NCBI GenBank assembly: GCA_027483705.1
Contig: JAIXTY010000018.1
Coordinates: forward strand, 1-35,703
Direction of reading: 5' to 3'
DNA length: 35,703 bases
From: Rubrivivax sp.
GTDB lineage: Bacteria; Pseudomonadota; Gammaproteobacteria; Burkholderiales; Burkholderiaceae_C
This document shows, one piece after another, positions 7,929 through 16,234 of this stretch. The translations under genes and the position numbers were made by a program. The notes under the pieces were generated by a model. That model did not search any database, had not been told where the DNA came from, and worked only from the letters and a program-made list of their open reading frames with translations. Position 1 is the stretch's first letter; the number at the start of each line of letters is the position of its first letter.

Positions 7929-9455
7929 TCAGGGCACGGCGGGCTCGAAGCGCCGCTCGAGCAGCTTGGCATCGTCGAAGTGGCGCCGGCCCACGAAGGC
8001 GGTGGCGTGGTGGCCCCACTGCCGCATCGCCCCGGCGCTGGCGATGCCCATGGGCCAGAACAGCCAGCGCTCGCCGCGTTCGGAGCCTGCGACGAGCCCG
8101 TCGGGCCCGAACAGGCTGCGACGGCCGTCCCCAGCCGGCCGCGAGCGCAGTTCGTCATCGGGCCTCAGCCGGTAGGGCTGGCCGGCGGCGTCGCGCGGGG
8201 CGGCGACCAGGCCCATCACGTCGTGCGAACCCGATGCGATGCGCAACTCCAGCCGGTGCGTGGCGGGCAGCTCGGGCAGCGCCGCGGGCGCGAACAGCCA
8301 TTCCTCGTGCTCAGGCGCGTCGCCGCGCGGGCGCAGCGCCGCCGACGGGAAGAAGAGGTGGTAGCAGCCGCAGGCATGGATGGTGTCCGCGAGCATCGGC
8401 TCGCCGCGCTCGTCGAGCGTCAGGCGCAGGATCACGCCGTCGAGCGCGCCGGCCAGGATGTCGAACCGCCCCGTGGCCGGCCGTTCGGGGAACCACAGCG
8501 TGTAGACCAGCTGCAGCCGCCAGCGGCCGCCCAGCCGCGTGTGGGCCAGGCGCTGGTAGACGACGGGCGTGCCGGTGTCCACCACTGGCCGGCCGTCGCG
8601 CCAGCCGGGCGCGCCGAATTGGTCGTGCGGGCCGCGGCGCTCGACGGCCACCGCGGGCGCGTTCCAGGCCAGCAGGCGCTCGGCCTCGTCGGCCGTGGGT
8701 TGCGGCAGGCCCAGCGCGTCGAGCGGCAGCGGGCCGGGCGACGGCCGCGTGGCGGCTTCGGGCACCTGCCGCTCGAGCGGCGGCGGCGCGGCGGCCCAGG
8801 CGGCCATCGCGGCGCGGTGCCTGTCCTGCCAGCGCTGCACACCCGCGAAGAACGGCACCCGCAGCACCGGGTACAGCCCGAGCGCGCGGCGCGCCGTGCT
8901 GTAGCGCTCGGGCACGATGGCGCGCGCCAGCAGCGTGTCGCGGGCGGCGGGCGTGGCGGCCTCCCAGGCGGCCACGGCGCGGCGGCGGCACTCGTCGGTG
9001 CGGGCCATCGCGGCTTCGGGTGTGGCGACTGCGGGCCCGGCGCCGGCGGCGGGCCAAGGCGTGGTGCGCCACCACGCGGGCGGCAGGTTGGCGATCTCGG
9101 CCTGGCGCGCCGCGCGGTCCAGGGCCGCGGCCCGCTGCAGCCACGCCGCCCAGGCCGCGTCGCCGGCGCGGGCGCGTTCACGCAGCGCCTCGGTCGTGCG
9201 GTCCACGCGCAGGCCGGCGACACCCGGCAGGCGCTCGGCTTCTGCATCGGCGACGCCGGCCGCGGCCAGCGCCGCGTCGAGCTGCTGTGTCCAGGCCTGG
9301 CAGTCGGCTTCGGGCACGGGCCATGACGGGTCGGGCATCGGCCCAGGCAGCGTCGTGCAGGCCGTGCCGGCCAGCAGGCCCACGACGGCCGCGGCCAGGC
9401 GCCAGCCGGCGCGGGCTCGGGCGCGGGCGCGGGCGAAGAGCATGGCCGGCGCCAT
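7929..9455 (-). CDS. Large lipoprotein of unknown function
   Basis: A 508-residue predicted lipoprotein. The N-terminus has an arginine-rich n-region (RARARARARAGWR), a hydrophobic stretch (LAAAVVGLLAG) and a lipobox ending GLLAGTAC, so the mature protein would begin at that Cys (near residue 33) and be membrane-anchored. The rest is rich in Ala, Pro, Arg and Trp, with conserved-looking blocks ALGLYPVLRVPFFAGVQRWQ, GGRWRLQLVYTLWFPERP and DTIHACGCYHLFFP. The last contains a C-x-C pair that might bind metal or form a disulfide. I do not recognise the family. The start ATG overlaps the stop of the upstream GlxA-type regulator by one base (TGATG), so the two are translationally coupled. A second ATG four codons in (9443) also fits a signal peptide. 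The Arg-Ala run comes from a GC hexanucleotide repeat. Confidence 0.72.
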   Translation of the reverse strand: MAPAMLFARARARARAGWRLAAAVVGLLAGTACTTLPGPMPDPSWPVPEADCQAWTQQLDAALAAAGVADAEAERLPGVAGLRVDRTTEALRERARAGDAAWAAWLQRAAALDRAARQAEIANLPPAWWRTTPWPAAGAGPAVATPEAAMARTDECRRRAVAAWEAATPAARDTLLARAIVPERYSTARRALGLYPVLRVPFFAGVQRWQDRHRAAMAAWAAAPPPLERQVPEAATRPSPGPLPLDALGLPQPTADEAERLLAWNAPAVAVERRGPHDQFGAPGWRDGRPVVDTGTPVVYQRLAHTRLGGRWRLQLVYTLWFPERPATGRFDILAGALDGVILRLTLDERGEPMLADTIHACGCYHLFFPSAALRPRGDAPEHEEWLFAPAALPELPATHRLELRIASGSHDVMGLVAAPRDAAGQPYRLRPDDELRSRPAGDGRRSLFGPDGLVAGSERGERWLFWPMGIASAGAMRQWGHHATAFVGRRHFDDAKLLERRFEPAVP

Positions 9456-10435
9456 CAGCGCACCACCGCCGCGCGGCGAAAGGCCGCGGGCGGCCGGCCC
9501 AGCAGGCGCTGGAAGGCGCGGCGCATGCGCTCGGTGTTGCCGAAGCCGCAGTCGGTGGCGATGCGCTGCACCGAGGGCTCGCCGTCCTCCAGCGCCGCCC
9601 GCGCCGCTTCAACGCGCAGCCGCTCGACGGCGTGGGCCGGCGTGGTGCCGGTCTCGGCGCGGAAGCAGCGCGCAAAGTGCCGCGGGCTCATGCAGGCGCG
9701 CGCCGCGAGGTCTTCGACGCGGTGATCGTGGCGCAGGTGGCGCCGCACCTCGTCGAGCAGCCGCGCGAAGCGGCCATCGGGGCGCTGCAGGTCCAGCAGC
9801 GGCGAGAACTGCGACTGCCCGCCCGGCCGCCGCCGCTCCACCACCAGCTGCCGCGCGGCCTCGCGCTCAAGCGCCTCGCCGTGGTCGTGCGCCAGCAGCG
9901 CCAGGCACAGGTCGATGCCGGCGGTCATGCCGGCGCTCGTCCACAGCTCGGGCAGGCGGCCGCCGCGGCGGCGCCGCGCGGGCTCGCGCACGAAGATGCG
10001 ATCGGGCTGCAGCCGCACGCGCGGGAACTCGGTCTCGAACTGCCGGCTGCGCGACCAGTGCGTGGTGGCCGCACGCTCGTCCAGCAGCCCGGCGGCGGCC
10101 AGCACGATGCTGCCGCTGCAGATGCTGGCGATGCGCGCGCCCGAGCGGCCCGCGCGCTGCAGCCAGGCGATCAGCCGCGTGTCGCGGCAGGCCGCGTCGA
10201 CGCCGTCGCCACCGATCACCATGACGACGTCGACCTCGTCCAGCCGCCGCGGCAGCGCCGTGGCCGGCCAGTCGACACCGGCCGAGCTGCGCACCGGCCC
10301 CGGCGTGCTGGCCACCAGCCGCCACGTGTAGCTGCCGGGCCGCGCCAGCCGCGCGACCTCGAACACGGCCATCGGCCCGGCGAGATCGAGCTGCTGGAAG
10401 CCCGGGAACAGCACGAAGGCGATGCGGCAACCCAT
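9455..10435 (-). CDS. GlxA-family transcriptional regulator (DJ-1/PfpI domain + AraC HTH)
   Basis: A 326-residue regulator. Residues ~1-170 form a DJ-1/PfpI-like sensory domain (IAFVLFPGFQQLDLAGPMAVFEVA, VVMVIGGDGVD, IASICSGSIVLAAAGLLD with Cys106 at the nucleophile-elbow position, then ATTHW and SAGMTAGIDLCLAL). Residues ~220-326 are an AraC DNA-binding region with two helix-turn-helix units (DLAARACMSPRHFARCFRAETGTTPAHAVERLRVEAAR and IATDCGFGNTERMRRAFQRLLGRPPAAFR). The start at 10435 is chosen over an upstream ATG because MGCRIAFVLFPG is where the domain starts. It is divergent from a stand-alone DJ-1/PfpI gene across 97 bases, a usual arrangement of regulator and target. It is probably autoregulatory and activates its neighbour. 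Confidence 0.9.
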   Translation of the reverse strand: MGCRIAFVLFPGFQQLDLAGPMAVFEVARLARPGSYTWRLVASTPGPVRSSAGVDWPATALPRRLDEVDVVMVIGGDGVDAACRDTRLIAWLQRAGRSGARIASICSGSIVLAAAGLLDERAATTHWSRSRQFETEFPRVRLQPDRIFVREPARRRRGGRLPELWTSAGMTAGIDLCLALLAHDHGEALEREAARQLVVERRRPGGQSQFSPLLDLQRPDGRFARLLDEVRRHLRHDHRVEDLAARACMSPRHFARCFRAETGTTPAHAVERLRVEAARAALEDGEPSVQRIATDCGFGNTERMRRAFQRLLGRPPAAFRRAAVVR

Positions 10436-10532
10436 GCCGCGATCATCGCAGAGCCGGCCACCGGGTGCGATGGCAGAAAAGGTGGCAACTGCGTCATGGC
10501 GGCCACGGGCTGTGTGCCGCAAGCTCACGGCC
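10436..10532. promoter_or_regulatory. Divergent promoter region with repeated TGGCA boxes
   Basis: This 97-base gap separates the GlxA-type regulator from the DJ-1/PfpI gene and must hold both promoters. It contains TGGCA at 10471-10475 and 10483-10487 and the near copy TGGCG at 10497-10501, all in the same orientation, spaced 12 and 14 bases apart. AraC-family proteins often bind direct repeats of this size, so these are the best operator candidates. Assignment is by position and repetition only. Confidence 0.35.
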
Positions 10533-11135
10533 ATGAACATCGGCATCCTGGCTTTCGATGGCGTCGAGCTGCTCGACCTGGCCGGCCCCTACGAGGTCTT
10601 CACGACCGCGGCGCGGGTGCACGCGCGCAGCCAGCCGGCCGGCACGGCGGCGCTCTTTGCGGTGCACCTCATCGGCACGGCCGGCCCCGAGGTGCAGGCC
10701 CGCGCGGGCCTGCGGCTGCAGGCGCCGTTCAGCCTGCACGAGCACCCGACGCTCGCGGCCCTGATCGTGCCCGGTGGCGTCGTCGACGCCGAGCTCGCCC
10801 GCCCGGGCCTGGCGGCGTGGCTCCAGCGCCAGGCGCGCGAGGTGCCGCTGCTGGCCTCGGTGTGCACCGGCGCGCTGCTGCTGGCGCAGACCGGCGTGCT
10901 CGACGGCCGCGAGGCCACCACGCACTGGGAAGACCTCGACGCCCTGCGTGCGCTGCGGCCCGCGGTGCGGGTGCGCGAAGGCGTGCGCTGGGTGGATGAA
11001 GGGGCCGTGGTCACCTCGGCCGGCATCTCGGCCGGCATCGACATGAGCCTGCACCTCGTTGCGCGCCTGCACGGTGCCGATCTCGCGCAGCGCACGGCCC
11101 GGCAGATGGACCACGACTGGAGAACCGACGCATGA
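10533..11135 (+). CDS. DJ-1/PfpI family protein
   Basis: A 200-residue single-domain DJ-1/PfpI protein. MNIGILAFDGVELLDLAGPYEVF at the start, ALIVPGGV near 75-90 and LLASVCTGALLLAQTGVLDG with nucleophilic Cys111 define the family. ATTHWEDLDAL and SAGISAGIDMSLHLVARL match the same blocks in the neighbouring GlxA-type regulator, so the pair probably arose from one fold. Members include isonitrile hydratases, glyoxalases and amidase-like enzymes. The SVCTG elbow and ATTHW match the isonitrile hydratase/ThiJ group, but the substrate cannot be fixed. The start at 10533 is set by the domain start. Its stop overlaps the aminotransferase start as ATGA at 11132-11135, so both are co-translated. Transcription is probably controlled by the divergent regulator. 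Confidence 0.87.
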   Translation: MNIGILAFDGVELLDLAGPYEVFTTAARVHARSQPAGTAALFAVHLIGTAGPEVQARAGLRLQAPFSLHEHPTLAALIVPGGVVDAELARPGLAAWLQRQAREVPLLASVCTGALLLAQTGVLDGREATTHWEDLDALRALRPAVRVREGVRWVDEGAVVTSAGISAGIDMSLHLVARLHGADLAQRTARQMDHDWRTDA

Positions 11136-12301
11136 ACAGCCTGCTCACCATCACCACGCGCCCCGACACCGTGTTCGTCGAGGGCCGCGGCTCCTGGCTC
11201 ACCGACGAAGCCGGCAAGCGCCATCTCGACCTCGTGCAGGGCTGGGCCGTCAACAGCCTGGGCCACAGCCCGGACGTCATCGCGCAGGCACTGGCCCGCC
11301 AGGCCGGGCGGCTCGTCAACGCGAGCCCGGCCTTCCACAACCGGCCGATGATCGCGCTGTGCGACCGCCTGGCGGCGCTGAGCGGCCTGGAGCGCGTGTT
11401 CCTGTGCAGCTCGGGCGCCGAAGCCAACGAGGGCGCGGTGAAGCTGGCGCGCCGCTGGGGCAGCCGGCACCGCGGCGGCGCGCACGAGGTCATCGGCTTC
11501 GACGACGGCTTCCACGGCCGCACCCTGGCGATGATGAGCGCCTCGGGCAAGCGCGGCTGGGACACGCTGTACCCGCCGATGCCGGCCGGCTTTGCCAAGG
11601 CGCGGTTCAACGACATCGGCTCGGTCGAGCGCGCGATCGGCGCCCACACGGTGGCGGTGATGATCGAACTGGTGCAGGGCGAAGCCGGCGTGCGTCCGGC
11701 CGACCCCGGCTTCGTGCGCGAACTGCGCGCACTCACCCGCGAGCGGGGCGTGCTGCTGATCGTCGACGAGGTGCAGACGGGCATCGGCCGCTGCGGCACG
11801 GCCTTCGTGCACCAGCATTACGGCATCGAGCCCGACCTGATGACGCTGGCCAAGGGCATCGGCGGCGGCGTGCCGCTGGCGGCGTTGCTGGCCAAGGACG
11901 CCTTCGACTGCTTCGAGCCCGGCGACCAGGGCGGCACCTACTGCGGCAACCCCTTGATGGCGGCGGTGGGGCTGGCGGTGGTGAACGAGGTCTGCCGCGA
12001 CGAGTTCCTCGCCGGCGTGCAGCAACGGGCGCGGCGGCTCGAGCGCGGCCTGCAGGCGCTGGTCCGCGAGCACGGCCTCGTGGGCGAGCGCGGGCTGGGC
12101 CTGCTGCGCGCGCTGGTGCTGCGCGGCGACCACGCCGACGCGGTGGTGGCCGCGGCCCGCGAGGGGGCGCCGGTGGGGCTGCTGCTGAACGCGCCGCGGC
12201 CGTCGGTGATCCGGCTGATGCCGGCGCTGAACATCACCGACGACGAACTCGACGAGGCGCTCGCGCTGCTCGGGCAGGCCTTGCGCGCCGTCCTGGCCTG
12301 A
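11132..12301 (+). CDS. Class III aminotransferase, acetylornithine aminotransferase-like
   Basis: A 389-residue PLP-dependent class III (omega/subgroup II) aminotransferase. The fold markers are GWAVNSLGHSPDVI, CSSGAEANEGAVKLARRWG, FDDGFHGRTLAMMSASGK, MIELVQGEAGV, VDEVQTGIGRCGT (PLP-ring Asp at 212) and the Schiff-base Lys241 in LAKGIGGGVPLAA. Sequence and length fit the ArgD group, which transfers the amino group between N-acetylornithine and 2-oxoglutarate. However, no other arginine gene is near, and it is coupled by a 4-base overlap to a DJ-1/PfpI protein under an AraC-type regulator. A catabolic or specialised role, for example with ornithine-like or omega-amino substrates, is therefore possible, and argD is not assigned. 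It converges on a small lipoprotein gene 25 bases away. Confidence 0.85.
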   Translation: MNSLLTITTRPDTVFVEGRGSWLTDEAGKRHLDLVQGWAVNSLGHSPDVIAQALARQAGRLVNASPAFHNRPMIALCDRLAALSGLERVFLCSSGAEANEGAVKLARRWGSRHRGGAHEVIGFDDGFHGRTLAMMSASGKRGWDTLYPPMPAGFAKARFNDIGSVERAIGAHTVAVMIELVQGEAGVRPADPGFVRELRALTRERGVLLIVDEVQTGIGRCGTAFVHQHYGIEPDLMTLAKGIGGGVPLAALLAKDAFDCFEPGDQGGTYCGNPLMAAVGLAVVNEVCRDEFLAGVQQRARRLERGLQALVREHGLVGERGLGLLRALVLRGDHADAVVAAAREGAPVGLLLNAPRPSVIRLMPALNITDDELDEALALLGQALRAVLA

Positions 12302-12326
12302 CGACAAGGCCAGGGGCCGACCGGGT

Positions 12327-12839
12327 TCAGTCGAAGCCGTCGGACTTGGCGTCGCAGCCCGGGTCGACCATCAGCGAGCCGCCGGTGAAGACACCGGCCG
12401 GCGTGAGGGACGCGGCCATCCAGAGGCAGTCGTTCGTCTCGTAGCGCCAGTACCAGGTCTGGCCGCCGCCGTGCACACCGCGCACCTCGCCCGGGCGGCC
12501 GAGTTCGCGCTGCAGGGCGGCGCGGTCCAGCGCCCCGGCGGGCAGCGAAAACAGGATCTCAGGCGTGAGCACCTGGCGCGCGCGGGCCACGCGGCCGGCG
12601 GCGTCGAGGTCGATCATCCAGGTGGTGCGGCCGTAGGGGCCGGTGGCGTACTCCAGCCGCGTGCCGCCGCCCGGCAAGGCGTAGGTGCCGGTGGGGGCGC
12701 CCCAGGTTCGGCGCACCTCGTCGGCCGCCGTGCCGGGCGCCGGCGCCGGGAGCTGTGCGCAGGCCGCCGCGAGCAGCGCGAGAACGCCGGTTGCCGCGAT
12801 GCGCCACCGCCTCGGGGATCGCCTCGTACACAGGGCCAT
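12327..12839 (-). CDS. Small outer-membrane-type lipoprotein, unknown function
   Basis: A 170-residue predicted lipoprotein. The signal is [15 protein letters not shown], a hydrophobic core [10 protein letters not shown] and a lipobox LLAAAC, so the mature protein would start CAQLPAP. The body reads [45 protein letters not shown], the kind of small beta-rich fold seen in SmpA/OmlA (BamE-like) lipoproteins, with the W-G-x-P-T...G...LEY pattern typical of that superfamily. The C-terminal part has [13 protein letters not shown] and ends [13 protein letters not shown], giving two Cys that could pair. The start at 12839 is taken because it places a proper signal sequence; an upstream ATG would add 29 basic residues. 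It is divergent from the acuI operon across 67 bases. Confidence 0.75.
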   Translation of the reverse strand: MALCTRRSPRRWRIAATGVLALLAAACAQLPAPAPGTAADEVRRTWGAPTGTYALPGGGTRLEYATGPYGRTTWMIDLDAAGRVARARQVLTPEILFSLPAGALDRAALQRELGRPGEVRGVHGGGQTWYWRYETNDCLWMAASLTPAGVFTGGSLMVDPGCDAKSDGFD

Positions 12840-12906
12840 GCCGGAGATGGTACGCCGGCGCCGCGTGTCACACTGCCGGCCCCTGTTCGAGCACACGATG
12901 CGATCC
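12840..12906. promoter_or_regulatory. Divergent promoter gap before the acyl-CoA operon
   Basis: This 67-base gap between the minus-strand lipoprotein and the plus-strand AcuI-like gene must hold promoters for both. A possible -10 for the operon is CACACT, in GTGTCACACTGCCGG near 12867-12881. No -35 could be assigned. An alternative ATG at 12898 would shorten the leader and add three residues to the AcuI-like protein. Confidence 0.3.
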
Positions 12907-13896
12907 ATGTTCAAGGCCCTGGTCATCGAGAAGGACGACGCCGGCTACCGCGCGGCCGTGAAGCTGGTGGACGAGTCGGCGCTGCCGGCCGTCGAGGGGG
13001 GTGTCACGGTCGACATCGCCTACAGCACCGTCAACTACAAGGACGGCCTGGCCATCACCGGCAAGAGCCCGGTGGTGCGCAAGTTCCCGCTGCACGCGGG
13101 CATCGACTTCGCCGGCACGGTGAGCGCCAGCGATGACGCGCGCTTCAAGCCCGGCGACGCCGTGCTGCTGAACGGCTTCGGCGTCGGCGAAACGCACGCC
13201 GGCGGCCTGGCGCAGAAGGCGCGCGTCAAGGCCGACTGGCTGCTGCCCTTGCCCGCGGGCCTGAGCGCGCGGCAGGCCATGGCCATCGGCACCGCGGGCT
13301 ATACGGCGATGCTGTGCGTGCTGGCGCTCGAGAAGCACGGCGTCGCACCCGGCTCCGGCGACGTGCTCGTGACCGGTGCCGCCGGCGGCGTGGGCAGCAT
13401 CGCGGTGGCGCTGCTGTCGAAGCTGGGCTTCCGCGTCGTCGCCAGCACCGGGCGGGCGGCCGAAGCCGAGTTCCTGAAGGGTCTGGGCGCGGCCGAGGTC
13501 ATCGCGCGCGAGGAGCTCTCGGCGCCCGGCAAGCCGCTGGGCAAGGAGCGCTGGGCCGGCGTCGTCGATTCCGTCGGCAGCCACACGCTCGCCAATGCCT
13601 GTGCCACCACGCGCTACGGCGGCACGGTGGCGGCCTGCGGTCTGGCGCAGGGCATGGACTTGCCCGGCAGCGTGGCGCCGTTCATCCTGCGCGGCATCAC
13701 GCTCTGCGGCATCGACAGCGTGATGGCCCCGATGTCGCGCCGCGCCGAGGCCTGGGCGCGGCTGGCGCGCGATCTCGACCTCGCCAAGCTCGACGCGCTG
13801 ACCACCGAGGTGGGCCTGGACGGCGCACTGGCCGCCGGCCCCGACATCCTGGCCGGCCGCGTGCGCGGGCGGCTGGTGGTGGACGTCAACCGCTGA
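12907..13896 (+). CDS. acuI: Acrylyl-CoA reductase (NADPH)-type MDR oxidoreductase, YhdH/AcuI family
   Basis: A 329-residue zinc-independent medium-chain reductase. AcuI reduces acryloyl-CoA to propionyl-CoA with NADPH. Family signatures are [15 protein letters not shown] at the start, [60 protein letters not shown] and the nucleotide-binding [20 protein letters not shown] near 155-174. The C-terminal half has [11 protein letters not shown] and [17 protein letters not shown], all normal for the group. The next gene begins 19 bases after its stop on the same strand. It therefore probably belongs to the aryl-CoA operon, where it could reduce an enoyl-CoA intermediate or protect against acryloyl-CoA. 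No DMSP-degradation genes are present. Symbol given by family, not by proven substrate. Confidence 0.88.
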   Translation: MFKALVIEKDDAGYRAAVKLVDESALPAVEGGVTVDIAYSTVNYKDGLAITGKSPVVRKFPLHAGIDFAGTVSASDDARFKPGDAVLLNGFGVGETHAGGLAQKARVKADWLLPLPAGLSARQAMAIGTAGYTAMLCVLALEKHGVAPGSGDVLVTGAAGGVGSIAVALLSKLGFRVVASTGRAAEAEFLKGLGAAEVIAREELSAPGKPLGKERWAGVVDSVGSHTLANACATTRYGGTVAACGLAQGMDLPGSVAPFILRGITLCGIDSVMAPMSRRAEAWARLARDLDLAKLDALTTEVGLDGALAAGPDILAGRVRGRLVVDVNR

Positions 13897-13915
13897 GCGA
13901 CGCGCGGGCCAGGCC

Positions 13916-16234
13916 ATGAAGATCGTCTGCATCGGTGGCGGCCCGGCGGGGCTGGCGTTCGGGCTGCTGATGAAGCAGCTCGACCCGGCGCACGACATCA
14001 CGGTGGTCGAGCGCAACCGCCCGTACGACACCTTCGGCTGGGGCGTGGTGTTCTCCGACGCCACGCTCGAGAACCTGCGCGCCGCCGACCGCGAGGTGGC
14101 CGACGCCATCGAGGCCGGCTTTGCGCACTGGGACGACATCGAGCTGCAGTTCAAGGGCCGCACGATCCGCTCCGGCGGCCACGGCTTCGTCGGCATCGGC
14201 CGCAAGAAGCTGCTGAACATCCTGCAGGCCCGCTGCGAGGCCCTGGGCGTGAAGCTGGTGTTCGAGACCGAGGCCGAGGACGAGAGCGCCTGGCCCGATG
14301 CCGACCTGATCGTCGCCTGCGACGGCATCAACTCGCGCATCCGCGGCAAGTACGCCCAGACCTTCAAGCCCGACATCGTGACGCGGCCCAACCGCTACAT
14401 CTGGCTGGGCACGAAGAAGCGCTACGAGCCCTTCACCTTCGTCTTCGAGAAGACGGAGCACGGCTGGTTCCAGGCCCACATCTACCAGTTCGACGCCGAG
14501 ACCAGCACCTACATCGTCGAGTGCCCCGAGGCCGTGTGGCAGGCCCACGGCCTGGACACCGCCACGCCCGACGAGAGCATCGCGTTCTGCGAGCGCCTCT
14601 TCGCGCGCGACTTGGGCGGAGCCAAGCTGCTGAGCAATGCGCGCCACCTGCGCGGCAGCGCGTGGCTGAACTTCCAGCAGGTGAAGTGCCAGCAGTGGTG
14701 GCTGAAGACCACCACGCCGCAGGGCCCGCAGCATGTGGTGCTGATGGGCGACGCGGTGCACACGGCGCACTTCGCCATCGGCTCGGGCACCAAGCTGGCG
14801 CTCGAAGACGCCATCGAGCTGGCGCGCCTCTTCCGCCGCCACCGTACCGAGCCGGGCCGCATCGGCGAGGTGCTGGAGGAATACCAGTGCCTGCGCGCGG
14901 TGGAGGTGCTGCGCCTGCAGAACGCGGCCTGGAACGCGATGGAGTGGTTCGAGATCTGCGGCGAGCGCTACTGCGACGCGCTGGAGCCCGAGCAGTTCAT
15001 GTACAGCCTGCTCACGCGCAGCCAGCGCATCAGCCACGAGAACCTGCGCCTGCGCGACAAGGGCTGGCTCGAGGGCTTCGAGCGCTGGTTCGCGCAGCGC
15101 GCCGGCCTGCCGCCGGGGCCTGCGGTCCCGCCGATGTTCACGCCTTACACGGTGCGCGGCGTGACGCTGAAGAACCGCGTCGTCGTCAGCCCGATGGCGC
15201 AGTACCGCTGCACCGACGGCGTGCCCGGCGACTACCACCTTGTGCACCTGGGCGCCCGCGCCCTGGGCGGCGCCGGCCTCGTGATGGCCGAGATGACCTG
15301 CACCAGCCCCGACGCGCGCATCACGCCCGGCTGCCCGGGGTTGTGGAACGACGTGCAGCGCGACGCCTGGGCGCGCATCGTGGCTGCGGTGCACCGCGAC
15401 AGCAGCGCGAAGATCGGCGTCCAGCTTGGCCACGCCGGCGCCAAGGGCAGCACCAACGCGCCCTGGCAGCACACGGGGGCCGACCAGCCGCTCGCCGAGG
15501 GCAACTGGCCGTTGCTCGCCGCCAGCGCCCTGCCCTACTTGCCCGATGGCGCGGTACCGCGCGCGATGACCCGCGACGACATGGACCGCGTGATCGCCGA
15601 CTTCGTCGCCGCCACGCGCCGCGCCGCCGAGGCCGGCTTCGACTGGCTGGAGCTGCACGCGGCGCATGGCTACCTGCTCTCCAGCTTCATCTCGCCGCTC
15701 ACCAACCGGCGCAGCGATGCCTACGGCGGCCCGCTCGAGAACCGGCTGCGCTTTCCGCTCGAGGTGTTCGCCGCCGTGCGCGCCGCGTGGCCGGCAGACA
15801 AGCCCATCAGCGTGCGCATCAGCGCGCACGACTGGGTGCCGGGCGGCACCACGCCGGCCGACGCGGTGGCCATCGCGCGCGCCTTCAAGGCCGCCGGGGC
15901 GGACCTGATCGACTGCAGCTCCGGCCAGGTGAGCCCCGAGCAGAAGCCGGTCTACGGCCGCATGTACCAGACGCCGTTTGCCGACCGCGTGCGCAACGAG
16001 GCCGGCATCGCCACCATCGCCGTGGGCGCCATCAGCGAGGCCGACCACGTGAACAGCATCATCAGCGCCGGCCGCGCCGACCTGTGCGCCATCGCGCGGC
16101 CGCACCTGGCCAACCCGGCCTGGACGCTGCAGGAGGCCGCGCGCATCGGCTACACCGGCGTGGATTGGCCGGCGCCCTACCAGAGCGGCAAGGCGCAGAT
16201 GGAGGCGCTGTTCCAGCGCGCACGAGGTGCTTGA
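13916..16234 (+). CDS. Aryl-CoA monooxygenase/reductase fusion (2-aminobenzoyl-CoA or salicylyl-CoA 5-hydroxylase type)
   Basis: A 772-residue fusion of two flavoenzymes. Residues ~1-395 are an FAD aromatic hydroxylase: dinucleotide motif [10 protein letters not shown] at 7-16, the DG motif [11 protein letters not shown], and the GD motif [24 protein letters not shown] at ~277. Residues ~405-772 are an old-yellow-enzyme TIM barrel: [41 protein letters not shown] with flavin-site His581/His584, and the phosphate loop [11 protein letters not shown]. This matches 2-aminobenzoyl-CoA monooxygenase/reductase known from Azoarcus evansii, which hydroxylates and then reduces the ring to a non-aromatic 2-amino-5-oxo-cyclohexenecarboxyl-CoA. 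Databases also label the family salicylyl-CoA 5-hydroxylase. Neighbouring beta-oxidation genes and RidA favour the amino substrate (inference). No aryl-CoA ligase lies in the window. Its stop overlaps the next start (TGATG). Confidence 0.88.
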   Translation: MKIVCIGGGPAGLAFGLLMKQLDPAHDITVVERNRPYDTFGWGVVFSDATLENLRAADREVADAIEAGFAHWDDIELQFKGRTIRSGGHGFVGIGRKKLLNILQARCEALGVKLVFETEAEDESAWPDADLIVACDGINSRIRGKYAQTFKPDIVTRPNRYIWLGTKKRYEPFTFVFEKTEHGWFQAHIYQFDAETSTYIVECPEAVWQAHGLDTATPDESIAFCERLFARDLGGAKLLSNARHLRGSAWLNFQQVKCQQWWLKTTTPQGPQHVVLMGDAVHTAHFAIGSGTKLALEDAIELARLFRRHRTEPGRIGEVLEEYQCLRAVEVLRLQNAAWNAMEWFEICGERYCDALEPEQFMYSLLTRSQRISHENLRLRDKGWLEGFERWFAQRAGLPPGPAVPPMFTPYTVRGVTLKNRVVVSPMAQYRCTDGVPGDYHLVHLGARALGGAGLVMAEMTCTSPDARITPGCPGLWNDVQRDAWARIVAAVHRDSSAKIGVQLGHAGAKGSTNAPWQHTGADQPLAEGNWPLLAASALPYLPDGAVPRAMTRDDMDRVIADFVAATRRAAEAGFDWLELHAAHGYLLSSFISPLTNRRSDAYGGPLENRLRFPLEVFAAVRAAWPADKPISVRISAHDWVPGGTTPADAVAIARAFKAAGADLIDCSSGQVSPEQKPVYGRMYQTPFADRVRNEAGIATIAVGAISEADHVNSIISAGRADLCAIARPHLANPAWTLQEAARIGYTGVDWPAPYQSGKAQMEALFQRARGA

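Noticed and set aside
11132..12301. Naming the aminotransferase argD
   Set aside because: The family fits, but context is a DJ-1 enzyme and an AraC-type regulator with no arginine genes, so biosynthetic function is not supported.
12907..13896. A DMSP or acrylate degradation locus
   Set aside because: Only the AcuI-type reductase is present. No DMSP lyase, CoA transferase or acryloyl-CoA hydratase partner is seen, and the gene sits in an aryl-CoA operon.
13916..16234. Two separate genes joined by a sequencing error
   Set aside because: Both domains lie in one uninterrupted frame with a plausible linker, and the same fusion is an established enzyme type.
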